Positions 26,154 through 34,145 of a stretch of DNA of 64,000 nucleotides are shown one piece after another. A model generated the notes under the pieces. It did no database searches and was not told the origin of the DNA. It worked only from the letters and a program-made list of their open reading frames with translations. The first letter of the stretch is position 1, and each line of letters begins with the position of its first letter. The translations under genes were made by a program, and so were the position numbers. The DNA comes from a bacterium (GTDB lineage: Bacteria; UBP4; UBA4092; JAOAEQ01), in the NCBI GenBank assembly GCA_026416715.1, contig JAOAEQ010000004.1, forward strand, positions 81,642 to 145,641, written 5' to 3'.

Positions 26154-28241
26154 ATGTCGAAAAAACTAACGATTATTATAATAAGTTTCTATCTATTATT
26201 ACCGAAATTGGTTTTTTCTGAAAGTGCAACCGTTCAACAAGTAGCTGTTTCCCGTGTCGGATACACTATTCATTTCAATTCGCTCCGAACCGTTGACGAT
26301 GCGAAGAAAAGTATTGCAATGGCAGAATTCGCCGGGGCAGGAATCGTGAATATCGTTCCGCCAGCGCATATCTGGTCGCAACCGACCAGCGTACAAGTTT
26401 TGGATACATTATTCGCTGAATGTAAAGCGAGAAATATCCGAATTATTTTAACTCGGATCGATGCCAATACGCCGGACGGTAAAAACTATTTATATCAGCA
26501 GATATTGACTCCGGTAGATAAAACGGGTAGGGTATTTTCGATTGTTGCGAATCCAGAATATGAAGAATGGTTACAGCAGGAAACAGCATATTATGCGAAC
26601 CGATACGGTCGAGAACCGAATTTAGCGGGATTCTGTATTGGCGGGTTTGCGGGATTTCTCGATTCAATCCGCGCAGGAGTTTTAGTCTGGAACGATAAAA
26701 CTAAACGGTATGAAATCGGGCAGTATACCGAGGTGATGAAAAGGTATTGGCAACAATGGCTACTGAACACGTTCGAAACCATGGAACGAATTAATGAAGA
26801 ATATCAAACGCAAATCGCTACTCCGGACGAGATTCCGTTACCGCAAAATCCTATGGATAAACGATTCGGATTACCGCATCGTGCCTATTTCGATTTCATC
26901 AGTGCGCTCAATTCCTGGTGGTGGAAACAATATAACTATAATCGGAACATCTGGCAGCAATCAAGTAAAACGCCGTTCATCTTACAATTGAACGGGTTAT
27001 TAGTTGATACATTGATTAAAGGACATCCAGAATATGCGGCGTTCAATCTTCCCGCTTGGCTGAGTAATGCGGATGCGCTCGGAATATCGCTCTATACTGA
27101 TACGAAATTAGCTGATACCGGATTCGGGTCACTCTATGCGATGACTAACATCATTCATTGGGCGAAAGAATTAGGTAAACCGATATATATTTTAGAAAGT
27201 GGAGTTGATAAGAATAACGCTGGATTTGATTTATTCCAGCTTCGATATATAACCTACTGCGGATTACCGTTGAATCCGAAATCGATTCTCTACGAACATT
27301 TCCGAGAGCAAAAGGCTGGGCAGTCGGTTCGACCGGGAGTACTTTATCAATGGAATTGGAATCTTAATCTTCCGAACAGTACGTCTATTACTCGCACTTT
27401 CTCGAATGCAAACCGTATTTTATCTGAGGGGAAAGCCGAACCGAGATTACCGTATGTCTATGTTATTACTTATCCCAAACTCCTCCGCGATGATATCCTA
27501 GCGAAAAAATTTTATTCGATGCTCTATATGATAGCAACGTTTGTTCCGATTCGTTTGGTTGATATTAAGGATATAACGTTTATTCCAGCGAACCAAATTG
27601 TTCTCATTGCACCGAGTTGGAAGTCAGAGTTACCTGAAATATATCAGAGGAATATCATTCAACTGGCAAAACGTCGTTCGTGGCTTCTAATGACTGACGA
27701 ATATACCTATCCCCAAATCCAGCGATTGTTGGGTAAAGAAATTCCTGGCGCAACTCTTGATTTAGCGGGATATATGAAATCAGTTGACCTGGATATTGCC
27801 GCCCGTGGGTTTGGCAAAGCATTAGGTAATTTTTATATCGCCCAGAAAAAAAATGCGCCGAATGGAATTCTCGCTACTGCTGGATTAGCTTATATACCAC
27901 TATCTGATGGAATAAAAATATTCTGTACCCAACCGGTTGAGGTTCTTCCGCTAGACGCTGGAATTTGGGGACTCGGTGAAAAAGAAAAAATCAAACCGGA
28001 ACTGCAGGTGACGATATATCGGCGGGATGGGCAACCTACTCCGGTTAAAATATCATTGCCGGTTATCCCGCAAGCGACACTTAAAACTGTCCGCTGGTCA
28101 GTAGTGGAGTTAGCCGGCTCGCAGAAAACCACTGTACCAGCGAAAACAGTCAAGAATACCATTGAATTTACTGCACGAAACGGAATTGAATATCTGATTA
28201 CTCAAACTCGACAAACTCGACCGACAGCAGGAAAAAAATAG
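26154..28241 (+). CDS. secreted glycosidase-like protein (GH42/GH-A-like barrel, possibly inactive)
   Basis: 695 residues, signal peptide 1-~23. The first ~400 residues look like a beta-galactosidase-type TIM barrel: ...RVGYTIHFNSLR, AEFAGAGIVNIVPP, WWWKQYNYNRN and PIYILESGVD with Glu348 at the nucleophile position. The strand that normally carries the acid/base reads LAGFCIGGFAGF (residues 158-168), with glycines where an Asn-Glu pair is expected, so hydrolysis may be lost or use another residue. A GATase-like middle region (LPYVYVITYPKLL onward, ~430-560) and a C-terminal beta-domain follow, as in GH42 proteins. No ribosome site is obvious. Confidence 0.65.
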   Translation: MSKKLTIIIISFYLLLPKLVFSESATVQQVAVSRVGYTIHFNSLRTVDDAKKSIAMAEFAGAGIVNIVPPAHIWSQPTSVQVLDTLFAECKARNIRIILTRIDANTPDGKNYLYQQILTPVDKTGRVFSIVANPEYEEWLQQETAYYANRYGREPNLAGFCIGGFAGFLDSIRAGVLVWNDKTKRYEIGQYTEVMKRYWQQWLLNTFETMERINEEYQTQIATPDEIPLPQNPMDKRFGLPHRAYFDFISALNSWWWKQYNYNRNIWQQSSKTPFILQLNGLLVDTLIKGHPEYAAFNLPAWLSNADALGISLYTDTKLADTGFGSLYAMTNIIHWAKELGKPIYILESGVDKNNAGFDLFQLRYITYCGLPLNPKSILYEHFREQKAGQSVRPGVLYQWNWNLNLPNSTSITRTFSNANRILSEGKAEPRLPYVYVITYPKLLRDDILAKKFYSMLYMIATFVPIRLVDIKDITFIPANQIVLIAPSWKSELPEIYQRNIIQLAKRRSWLLMTDEYTYPQIQRLLGKEIPGATLDLAGYMKSVDLDIAARGFGKALGNFYIAQKKNAPNGILATAGLAYIPLSDGIKIFCTQPVEVLPLDAGIWGLGEKEKIKPELQVTIYRRDGQPTPVKISLPVIPQATLKTVRWSVVELAGSQKTTVPAKTVKNTIEFTARNGIEYLITQTRQTRPTAGKK

Positions 28242-28319
28242 AAGTACGACGCTAGAAAAGCAAACTGTCTGGTAAATCTAAAACTTTGTTATCTTAATTA
28301 AAGGAGAGTTTAGAGAAAT

Positions 28320-29114
28320 ATGCCTCGGGTACGACAGATAGTTTTAGGAATTAGTTTACTTGCCGTTAGTTTCAGTATCGGGTATGCCGGACATGAACGA
28401 CCGTTAGAAACTGAGAGTGCGGAAATAACGTCGTATGGCAAAATTGAGGTTCGAGCTGGCATAGGTTATCTCAAAAATATCACGTTATTATTTCAACCGG
28501 AAGATAAAAAATGGGAAGTGATAAAACTGCCGGCGATAGGCGTTTCCGCTGGGTTAGGGGAACGAGTAGAAGTTCAAACCGATTTCGATTTGTTGTATCA
28601 GGATGATGGAACCGATAGCGGGTTTGATGTCGGCGATGTGCGGTTATGGACGAAAATAAAGTTGGTATCCGAAACCGATACGCGACCGGCAGTCGCCGTT
28701 AAGTTTGGTACCAAACTACCGAATGCGGATAACTCGCGAAATTTCGGAACGGATGAATCGGATAATTTCATTCTTCTGATTTTAAGTAAGAATATTCTGG
28801 GCATAGAGTCTCGGCTAAATGTTGGGATGGGGATTCTGGGCAATCCGCATGAGTTATCGAAACAGGATGATGTATTGATGTATGGTATCGGGGCGGTTAA
28901 ACCGATTTCCGCTAATATGAACGCCGTTGCCGAAATAACCGGAATTGCAAATTCGCATGATGGAAATGACCGAACGTCATTGCGTGCCGGAGTTCAGCTA
29001 CCGTGGCACTGGATAACCTGGGATATCGCCGCTTCTATCGGATTAAATGACCGCAGTGAAGATTGGAGTTTAACCGCTGGTGGAACGTTTGAACTTAATG
29101 CGTTTGGAAAATAA
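28320..29114 (+). CDS. predicted outer-membrane beta-barrel protein
   Basis: 264 residues with a signal peptide (1-~22, cleavage at GYA-GH). The mature part alternates hydrophobic and polar residues in ~10-residue strands (for example KIEVRAGIGYLKNITLLF, AVAVKFGTKLP, LNVGMGILGN), as in transporters of the phenol MetA-degradation/porin-like family; the turn GVSAGLGERVEVQTDFD is characteristic. Likely a small outer-membrane pore. Shine-Dalgarno AAAGGAG at 28300-28306. The next gene follows after 26 bases, so they are probably co-transcribed. Confidence 0.75.
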   Translation: MPRVRQIVLGISLLAVSFSIGYAGHERPLETESAEITSYGKIEVRAGIGYLKNITLLFQPEDKKWEVIKLPAIGVSAGLGERVEVQTDFDLLYQDDGTDSGFDVGDVRLWTKIKLVSETDTRPAVAVKFGTKLPNADNSRNFGTDESDNFILLILSKNILGIESRLNVGMGILGNPHELSKQDDVLMYGIGAVKPISANMNAVAEITGIANSHDGNDRTSLRAGVQLPWHWITWDIAASIGLNDRSEDWSLTAGGTFELNAFGK

Positions 29115-29140
29115 TTATAGTTAATAGGGGGAATCGCTCT

Positions 29141-29890
29141 ATGCATAATGTGTATAAACTCAATAAACTGATTGGTATTGTGGTGTTCGGATTATTTATT
29201 CTGTTAACGTCCAGTGTCTTCTCGCAAGATAAACCGGATAGAACCGCCATTATTGCAAGACTCTACCAGCATTATTGGGATAGAATTAAATCGTTTGAAG
29301 CTGAGAATCAAACATTTAAAAAAGTAGTTTTACTCGGTGATTCGATTACTGAAGGGTTTAAGATTGAACAATATTTTCCTGGTCGCCCGTTTATTAACCG
29401 AGGGATAGTCGCTGATGGTATCGGAGTTAATACCACCGGTATCCTGCATCGGCTCGATAATTCAGTGTTCGACTGCAATCCGTCGCATGTTTTTATCCTC
29501 ATCGGGATAAACGACCTCGCTGCGGGGAGAAGTCAGGATACTATTCTACGGGTATATCGCGAAGTATTAACCCGAATTCAAAGTCGGTTACCGAAAGTTA
29601 AAGTATATATAATTTCCGTTCTACCCTGTCGCGGGAAATACGCGCATCTGAATCAAATGGTACTAGATTTCAATGCGAAACTGAAATCGTTGGCTGATGA
29701 ATTTCAGTATCACTATCTGGATTTACATGCGTTACTCAAAGATGAAAATGGTGAACTGCGGGAAGAGTTTACCGCTGATGGACTCCATCTCAAACCGCCT
29801 GCCTATGAAATCTGGAAACAAGAGATTGACCGGTTGCTAACCAACCTGAATCCGCAAACAACTGATACGGTTGTTCCTTCAAAACCATAG
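29141..29890 (+). CDS. secreted SGNH/GDSL esterase
   Basis: 249 residues, signal peptide 1-~29 (VFSQD). SGNH blocks are clear: GDSIT (Ser68), the block II Gly around NRGIVADG, GIND in block III, and DGLHL with Asp213/His216. These enzymes remove acyl groups from carbohydrates or lipids; with several secreted glycosidases nearby a carbohydrate esterase is a reasonable guess. Good ribosome site (GGGGGAA). Probably in one transcript with the barrel gene just upstream. Confidence 0.9.
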   Translation: MHNVYKLNKLIGIVVFGLFILLTSSVFSQDKPDRTAIIARLYQHYWDRIKSFEAENQTFKKVVLLGDSITEGFKIEQYFPGRPFINRGIVADGIGVNTTGILHRLDNSVFDCNPSHVFILIGINDLAAGRSQDTILRVYREVLTRIQSRLPKVKVYIISVLPCRGKYAHLNQMVLDFNAKLKSLADEFQYHYLDLHALLKDENGELREEFTADGLHLKPPAYEIWKQEIDRLLTNLNPQTTDTVVPSKP

Positions 29891-29940
29891 TGCGCCTAAT
29901 CCCCACATTATGTTAACAATGAAGTATGGGAATTCGTTTC

Positions 29941-29969
29941 TTGCAATTTCTTATAAAAATCAGTATAAT
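29941..29969 (+). promoter_or_regulatory. promoter giving a near-leaderless MshEN mRNA
   Basis: TTGCAA (29941-29946), 17-base spacer, TATAAT (29964-29969), only 12 bases before the ATG at 29982. A second TATAAT-like hexamer at 29975-29980 abuts the start. No Shine-Dalgarno lies between. Confidence 0.55.
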
Positions 29970-29981
29970 GATACTATAATT

Positions 29982-30443
29982 ATGACTGAATATAGTGCTT
30001 CGAAAAGAATTGGAGAGCTCCTCATCGAACAAAAACTGATTACGCCGGCTATTTTGGAACAAGCACTTTCCCAGCAGCGGCAAGAATTAGTTCCGTTAGG
30101 GAAAATATTTATCCAGCTTGGTTGCGTTTCTGAAGACCAGTTAAACTCGGTTCTTGCTAGTCAGTTTGGATTAGTCTATCTTAACCCACGGTCATTTGTT
30201 TTACAGGATACATCGCTCCTTAATTTCATTCCGGAATCGCTCGCGCGACGTTTTGTTTGTTTTCCTCTCGAAAAGAAACATGGGACGCTGTTGGTGGTTA
30301 TGGCTGATCCGTGGAATACCGATGCGATTAATGAGCTTACGAAAGTCACCCAATTAACTATCCAACCGAAATTTAGTCGCCACGAATGGATTGAGCAAAT
30401 CATTGATAAATATTATAATAGTCAGTGGCAGAAGAATAATTAA
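29982..30443 (+). CDS. stand-alone MshEN (GspE/PilB N-terminal) domain protein
   Basis: 153 residues from ATG 29982, chosen because the protein match starts here (SASKRIGELLIEQKLITPAI) and a promoter sits immediately before it; an upstream frame start overlaps the esterase gene. Two 24-residue MshEN motifs in tandem: RIGELLIEQKLI...LEQALSQQ and LGKIFIQLGCV...LNSVLASQ, the pattern that binds c-di-GMP in MshE and related ATPases. The rest matches the second half of the GspE N-terminal domain (FPLEKKHGTLLVVMADPWN). About two-thirds identical by eye to the N-terminus of the next gene: a tandem duplication. No ATPase domain. Confidence 0.85.
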   Translation: MTEYSASKRIGELLIEQKLITPAILEQALSQQRQELVPLGKIFIQLGCVSEDQLNSVLASQFGLVYLNPRSFVLQDTSLLNFIPESLARRFVCFPLEKKHGTLLVVMADPWNTDAINELTKVTQLTIQPKFSRHEWIEQIIDKYYNSQWQKNN

Positions 30444-30544
30444 TCGCAAAATATCTAGCCTAATCTCATTATAACCATAACCGAAACAAATTTGCAAAAT
30501 AAACCATAGCAAATTTTACAGAGGAACTTTATAGCGTTATTCCA

Positions 30545-30553
30545 TGCGATAAT
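30545..30553 (+). promoter_or_regulatory. extended -10 promoter right before the MshEN-DnaA gene
   Basis: TGCGATAAT with the ATG only 9 bases after it (30563). No -35 match and no Shine-Dalgarno; a transcript from here would be leaderless. Confidence 0.4.
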
Positions 30554-30562
30554 ATTCGAATT

Positions 30563-32086
30563 ATGGCAAAACAACTCGGTGAACTTCTTATTGAACAGCG
30601 GTTGATAACGAAAAGTATGCTTGAACAGGCGTTGGAGTTACAACAGCAGCGCCGGTTACCATTAGGGAAAATCCTATTGCAACTGGGATATGTTACCGAG
30701 GAAGATTTGAATACTATCCTCGCGAAACAATTCGGGAGTATCTATATCAATCCGCGTGGATTCGTTGTAAAAGATATTAACCTGTTAACCTTGATTCCAG
30801 AACCTATCGCGCGACAATATATCTGTTTCCCATTAGAAAAAAATGAAGAGCAGTTAACTGTAGCGATGTCTGACCCTTGGGATACCGACGCTATCCAGAA
30901 ATTAACCGAATTAACGAAATTGACTATTCGTCCGATATTTAGTCGTCGGGAATGGATTGAACAGATTATCGATAAATATTATCCGACAGTGAAATCTAAC
31001 GACCGTTCATTATCATCCGATACAATTACGGGGATTTTTCCCATAACCGCAGTCCCTGAACCTAATGGCACTCAATCTAAACCTGTAGAATCTCAACCAA
31101 TTTCCTCAAAAACTGATACAGTGATGGATATATCCACACCGCAGACTCCAGTTCAGCCATCAGCGGCAGTTGTTCCGGATAAACGTTCATTGGATACCGA
31201 GCAAGCTCTGGATAAAGCGCAACTAGAATCGCTATCCCAGCAACCCAATGTTCCGCTGGGATTAACTCCATCTACTTCGACAGAATCGCACGTATCACCA
31301 CAACCGCAACCGCATCTATCTTCTCCAGAACCGACGCAGATTCAGCCATCGCTATTAACGAAACCGATACCCGAGTTTACTTTTGATAGTTTTGTCGTTG
31401 GGACTGGGAATCAACTCGCTTGGGCAGCAGCGAAAAATGTCGCTGAATCACCAGGTACAACCTATAATCCACTCTTCATTTATGGCGGGGTCGGACTCGG
31501 CAAAACGCATCTGATGAACGCAATCGGCAATTTAATTCTGCAAAAAAATCCTCATAGTTTATTGGTATATATCCCCTGCACTCGTTTTATTGAAGAGATG
31601 ATTACTGCGATTGCATCAGGAACAATCACTCCGTTCCGCCAGAAATACTGGCATCTGCAAGTTTTGCTCATTGACGATGTTCAGTTTCTCGCTGGTCAGG
31701 AACGAACCCAAGTCGAATTATTCCAGATGTTTGAAGAATTGCATCATCGTCGAGCACAAATTGTTCTCACCAGCGACCGTCTTCCGAAAGATATCCCGCA
31801 ACTCGAAGAACGACTTCGCTCCCGATTCGAAGGCGGATTGATTGTCGATGTCCAGATGCCGGATTTAGAAACGCGCATAGCGATTCTCCGCCGAAAAGCG
31901 ATGCAACGGAATTTGCAGCTTCCGGATGATATCGCCAATGTCATTGCAACGTTCATCTCGACAAATGTTCGCGAACTGGAAGGGGTGTTGAATAAAATTA
32001 ACGCAATTTCATCGCTCGGTGGCCGACCGATAACGATGCAGGTTGTTCAAAATATTTTAAGCGAAATGATTAAACAAGGTAGGTGA
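30563..32086 (+). CDS. fusion of an MshEN domain with a DnaA-like AAA+ ATPase lacking DNA-binding domain IV
   Basis: 507 residues. 1-~140: MshEN domain with both motifs (QLGELLIEQRLIT, LGKILLQLGYV). ~141-270: Pro/Gln/Ser-rich linker. ~271-505: DnaA domain III, starting FTFDSFVVG, with Walker A GGVGLGKTH (Lys314), Walker B LLIDDVQFLAG (Asp371/Asp372), sensor 1 LTSDR, box VII RLRSRF (Arg421 at the DnaA arginine-finger position) and sensor 2 NVRELEG (Arg470). It ends at the close of domain III, with no helix-turn-helix domain IV, and lacks DnaA domain I. Likely a nucleotide-dependent oligomer controlled by c-di-GMP rather than a replication initiator. Tandem with a lone MshEN gene. Confidence 0.93.
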   Translation: MAKQLGELLIEQRLITKSMLEQALELQQQRRLPLGKILLQLGYVTEEDLNTILAKQFGSIYINPRGFVVKDINLLTLIPEPIARQYICFPLEKNEEQLTVAMSDPWDTDAIQKLTELTKLTIRPIFSRREWIEQIIDKYYPTVKSNDRSLSSDTITGIFPITAVPEPNGTQSKPVESQPISSKTDTVMDISTPQTPVQPSAAVVPDKRSLDTEQALDKAQLESLSQQPNVPLGLTPSTSTESHVSPQPQPHLSSPEPTQIQPSLLTKPIPEFTFDSFVVGTGNQLAWAAAKNVAESPGTTYNPLFIYGGVGLGKTHLMNAIGNLILQKNPHSLLVYIPCTRFIEEMITAIASGTITPFRQKYWHLQVLLIDDVQFLAGQERTQVELFQMFEELHHRRAQIVLTSDRLPKDIPQLEERLRSRFEGGLIVDVQMPDLETRIAILRRKAMQRNLQLPDDIANVIATFISTNVRELEGVLNKINAISSLGGRPITMQVVQNILSEMIKQGR

Positions 32087-32109
32087 TGAGAAAAGAAATG
32101 ATGTAGAAC

Positions 32110-32304
32110 TTATTTATCTTTATTTTCTGGATTCTGTTTTTTTACGAGATGCGGATGGCATTCATAAAAATATTGGCAATGGTCACAGCAATAATCCGGT
32201 TCACCTTTTTCGCCACGCAGCCATTTGGTGATACAACTGCTATAGAACTGGCATCGCATACAGCAGAATAATAAATTATGTGGATTATGTTCTCCGGTGG
32301 CCAT
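32110..32304 (-). CDS. 64-aa cysteine-rich protein with a duplicated CCxxCx5C motif
   Basis: Eight of the first ~50 residues are cysteines arranged as two copies of C-C-x2-C-x5-C (FCCMRCQFYSSC and YCCDHCQYFYEC), about 24 residues apart, followed by His residues and a charged tail. This suggests two metal or Fe-S sites. Convergent with the MshEN-DnaA gene, 23 bases away. A TATGAT box lies about 12 bases before the ATG with no Shine-Dalgarno. I do not know a family; similar short Cys-rich proteins are annotated only as hypothetical. Confidence 0.7.
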   Translation of the reverse strand: MATGEHNPHNLLFCCMRCQFYSSCITKWLRGEKGEPDYCCDHCQYFYECHPHLVKKQNPENKDK

Positions 32305-32450
32305 ACTGTGCTAATATCATACCTTATATATCAGCATTTTGTCAAAATCGGTCTCCTAATTTTTGCGTGATTTACCGTATGTAGTATTAGGAAGTTGCAT
32401 TATAACTCCTGCATTTATAATAGTTTATGTTATTTTATGAACGAGTTATA

Positions 32451-32497
32451 CTGGACTTGAGTGGGAATTGCTTTGAGCAATTCCCACTCAAATCCAG
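32451..32497. repeat. long near-perfect hairpin upstream of the cyclophilin-like gene
   Basis: 16 perfect base pairs (32457-32472 with 32476-32491, 3-base loop) extended by 5 more after one mismatch. No T run. It lies 48 bases ahead of the ATG at 32545, so it would fold in the 5' leader or act as a DNA palindrome. Confidence 0.75.
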
Positions 32498-32544
32498 TGA
32501 TTAACCGTATAACTCCATATTTTTCAAAGGGAGATATATTCGTT

Positions 32545-32922
32545 ATGCAACGTAAAAAAATTAAAATTACAGCAGAGCCGGTTTCGATGCTCGCGGAGCT
32601 CAATGAGACGAAAACTGCTGAACTGGTTTGGAATGCTTTACCGATAACAGCATCAGCCAATACTTGGGGTGAAGAAATATATTTTAGAATCCCAGTCAAA
32701 ACAACTGATGAAAAACCGCAAGAAACAGTTCAATTAGGGGATATCGGATATTGGGTTCCGGGGAATGCGTTCTGTATCTTTTTTGGCAAAACGCCATCGA
32801 GTCGTGGCGATGAAATCCGACCGTATAGTCCAGTGACGGTTATTGGAAAATTGCTTGGTGACCCAAAAGAGTTTCTGAAAGTGAAAGATGGAACGAACAT
32901 AATAATTGAAAAAGCAGAATAA
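32545..32922 (+). CDS. cyclophilin-like fold protein (TM1367/DUF-type)
   Basis: 125 residues from ATG 32545, preceded by AAGGGAGA at good spacing; an earlier in-frame ATG would be translated through the hairpin and lacks a ribosome site. Family features: the N-terminal strand then AELNETKTAELVWNALPI, TWGEEIYFRIPV, LGDIGYWVPGNAFCIFFG and SPVTVIGKL. These bacterial/archaeal proteins share the cyclophilin fold but lack the proline-isomerase active site; their role is unknown. Stands alone between convergent and divergent neighbours. Confidence 0.88.
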   Translation: MQRKKIKITAEPVSMLAELNETKTAELVWNALPITASANTWGEEIYFRIPVKTTDEKPQETVQLGDIGYWVPGNAFCIFFGKTPSSRGDEIRPYSPVTVIGKLLGDPKEFLKVKDGTNIIIEKAE

Positions 32923-33043
32923 TCAACCGAGAATTACCGCTACCATTTGCTGCTAACCTATTTTTTATTTCAACTCGAGCACAGGATTGTATTGGTCTTT
33001 AACGCGCTACGCAGTGGAACGCTGGATTGATCAGCGTCGAGGA

Positions 33044-34063
33044 TTAGAATTGTTGTAAGAAGCGCAGGTCGTTTCCAAACAGGAGTCGAATATCGTTTAT
33101 TCCGTATTTAAGCATCGTTATCCGGTCTATCCCGAATCCGAACGCAAACCCAGTATATTTTTCCGAATCATAGTTGACCGCTCGAAACACTTCCGGATGC
33201 ACCATACCGGCGCCTGCGATTTCTAACCAACCGGATTGCTTGCAGGTTCTGCATCCGCTGCCTTTACAAATCGAACAACTCATTGCAACTTCAACGCTCG
33301 GCTCGGTGAACGGGAAAAAATCCGGACGGAAACGGACTTTCGTATCTTTTCCGAATAACTGCTGCAGAAATAAGGTAATTGTTCCTTTCAAATCGGCAAA
33401 GGTGATATGTTCATCAACGCATAATCCTTCAACTTGATTGAACATCGTATAATGCGATGCATCAATAGCATCCCGACGATAACAGCGACCAGGAGCTATC
33501 ATTCGAATAGGTGGCTGCTGTTTTTCCATCGTCCGGATTTGAACGGGAGAAGTATGGGTGCGCAGAATTATCCCGTCGGATATATAGAACGAATCATGGG
33601 CATCTCGTGCCGGATGATGTGCTGGAAAATTTAACGCTTCAAAATTATAGTATTCTAGTTCTATATCCGGTCCAATTTCGATGCTAAATCCCATGCTGAT
33701 AAATATATCTTCAATTTCATAGAGCGTTTTCGTTAGTGGATGTAGGTTCCCGATACGCGGTTTCCGACCGGGTATGGTTATATCCAATGCTTCTTTTAGC
33801 GTACTCAGTTCCGCTGCGCGTCGCGCTAATTCCTGTTTTCGTGCATTCAATAATGCGGTGAGTTCATTTTTCAGTTCATTCGCTTTCTTCCCGATAATCG
33901 GCCGTTCTTCCGGCGGATAACTGCCTAGACGATCTAAGATTGCTTTCAATTCGCCTTTTTTCCCGAGATATTTGACCCGAAGTTGTTCCAACTCTTCATG
34001 TGATTCCGCACTATTGATTTGTGCGATTGCGTTAGATTTAAGTTCTTCTATGTTATTAGACAT
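33044..34063 (-). CDS. pheS: phenylalanyl-tRNA synthetase alpha subunit
   Basis: 339 residues, normal length. N-terminal coiled coil (1-~90), then the class II core: motif 2 in RCYRRDAIDASHYTMF, motif 3 FGFGIDRITMLKYG. A CxxC-x4-CxxC loop (CSICKGSGCRTC) is present as in many bacterial PheS. Forms an alpha2beta2 enzyme with PheT, but pheT is not next to it: downstream is a convergent gene and upstream is folC. Last gene of the trp-accD-folC array on the minus strand; the start codon has no Shine-Dalgarno. Confidence 0.98.
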   Translation of the reverse strand: MSNNIEELKSNAIAQINSAESHEELEQLRVKYLGKKGELKAILDRLGSYPPEERPIIGKKANELKNELTALLNARKQELARRAAELSTLKEALDITIPGRKPRIGNLHPLTKTLYEIEDIFISMGFSIEIGPDIELEYYNFEALNFPAHHPARDAHDSFYISDGIILRTHTSPVQIRTMEKQQPPIRMIAPGRCYRRDAIDASHYTMFNQVEGLCVDEHITFADLKGTITLFLQQLFGKDTKVRFRPDFFPFTEPSVEVAMSCSICKGSGCRTCKQSGWLEIAGAGMVHPEVFRAVNYDSEKYTGFAFGFGIDRITMLKYGINDIRLLFGNDLRFLQQF

Positions 34064-34145
34064 AATACAATTTTTACCCCAACCTTGCTACGACACTTAT
34101 TACAATATTTAACTGGTTGTGTCTTAGTACCTTGGTGGTATATTG

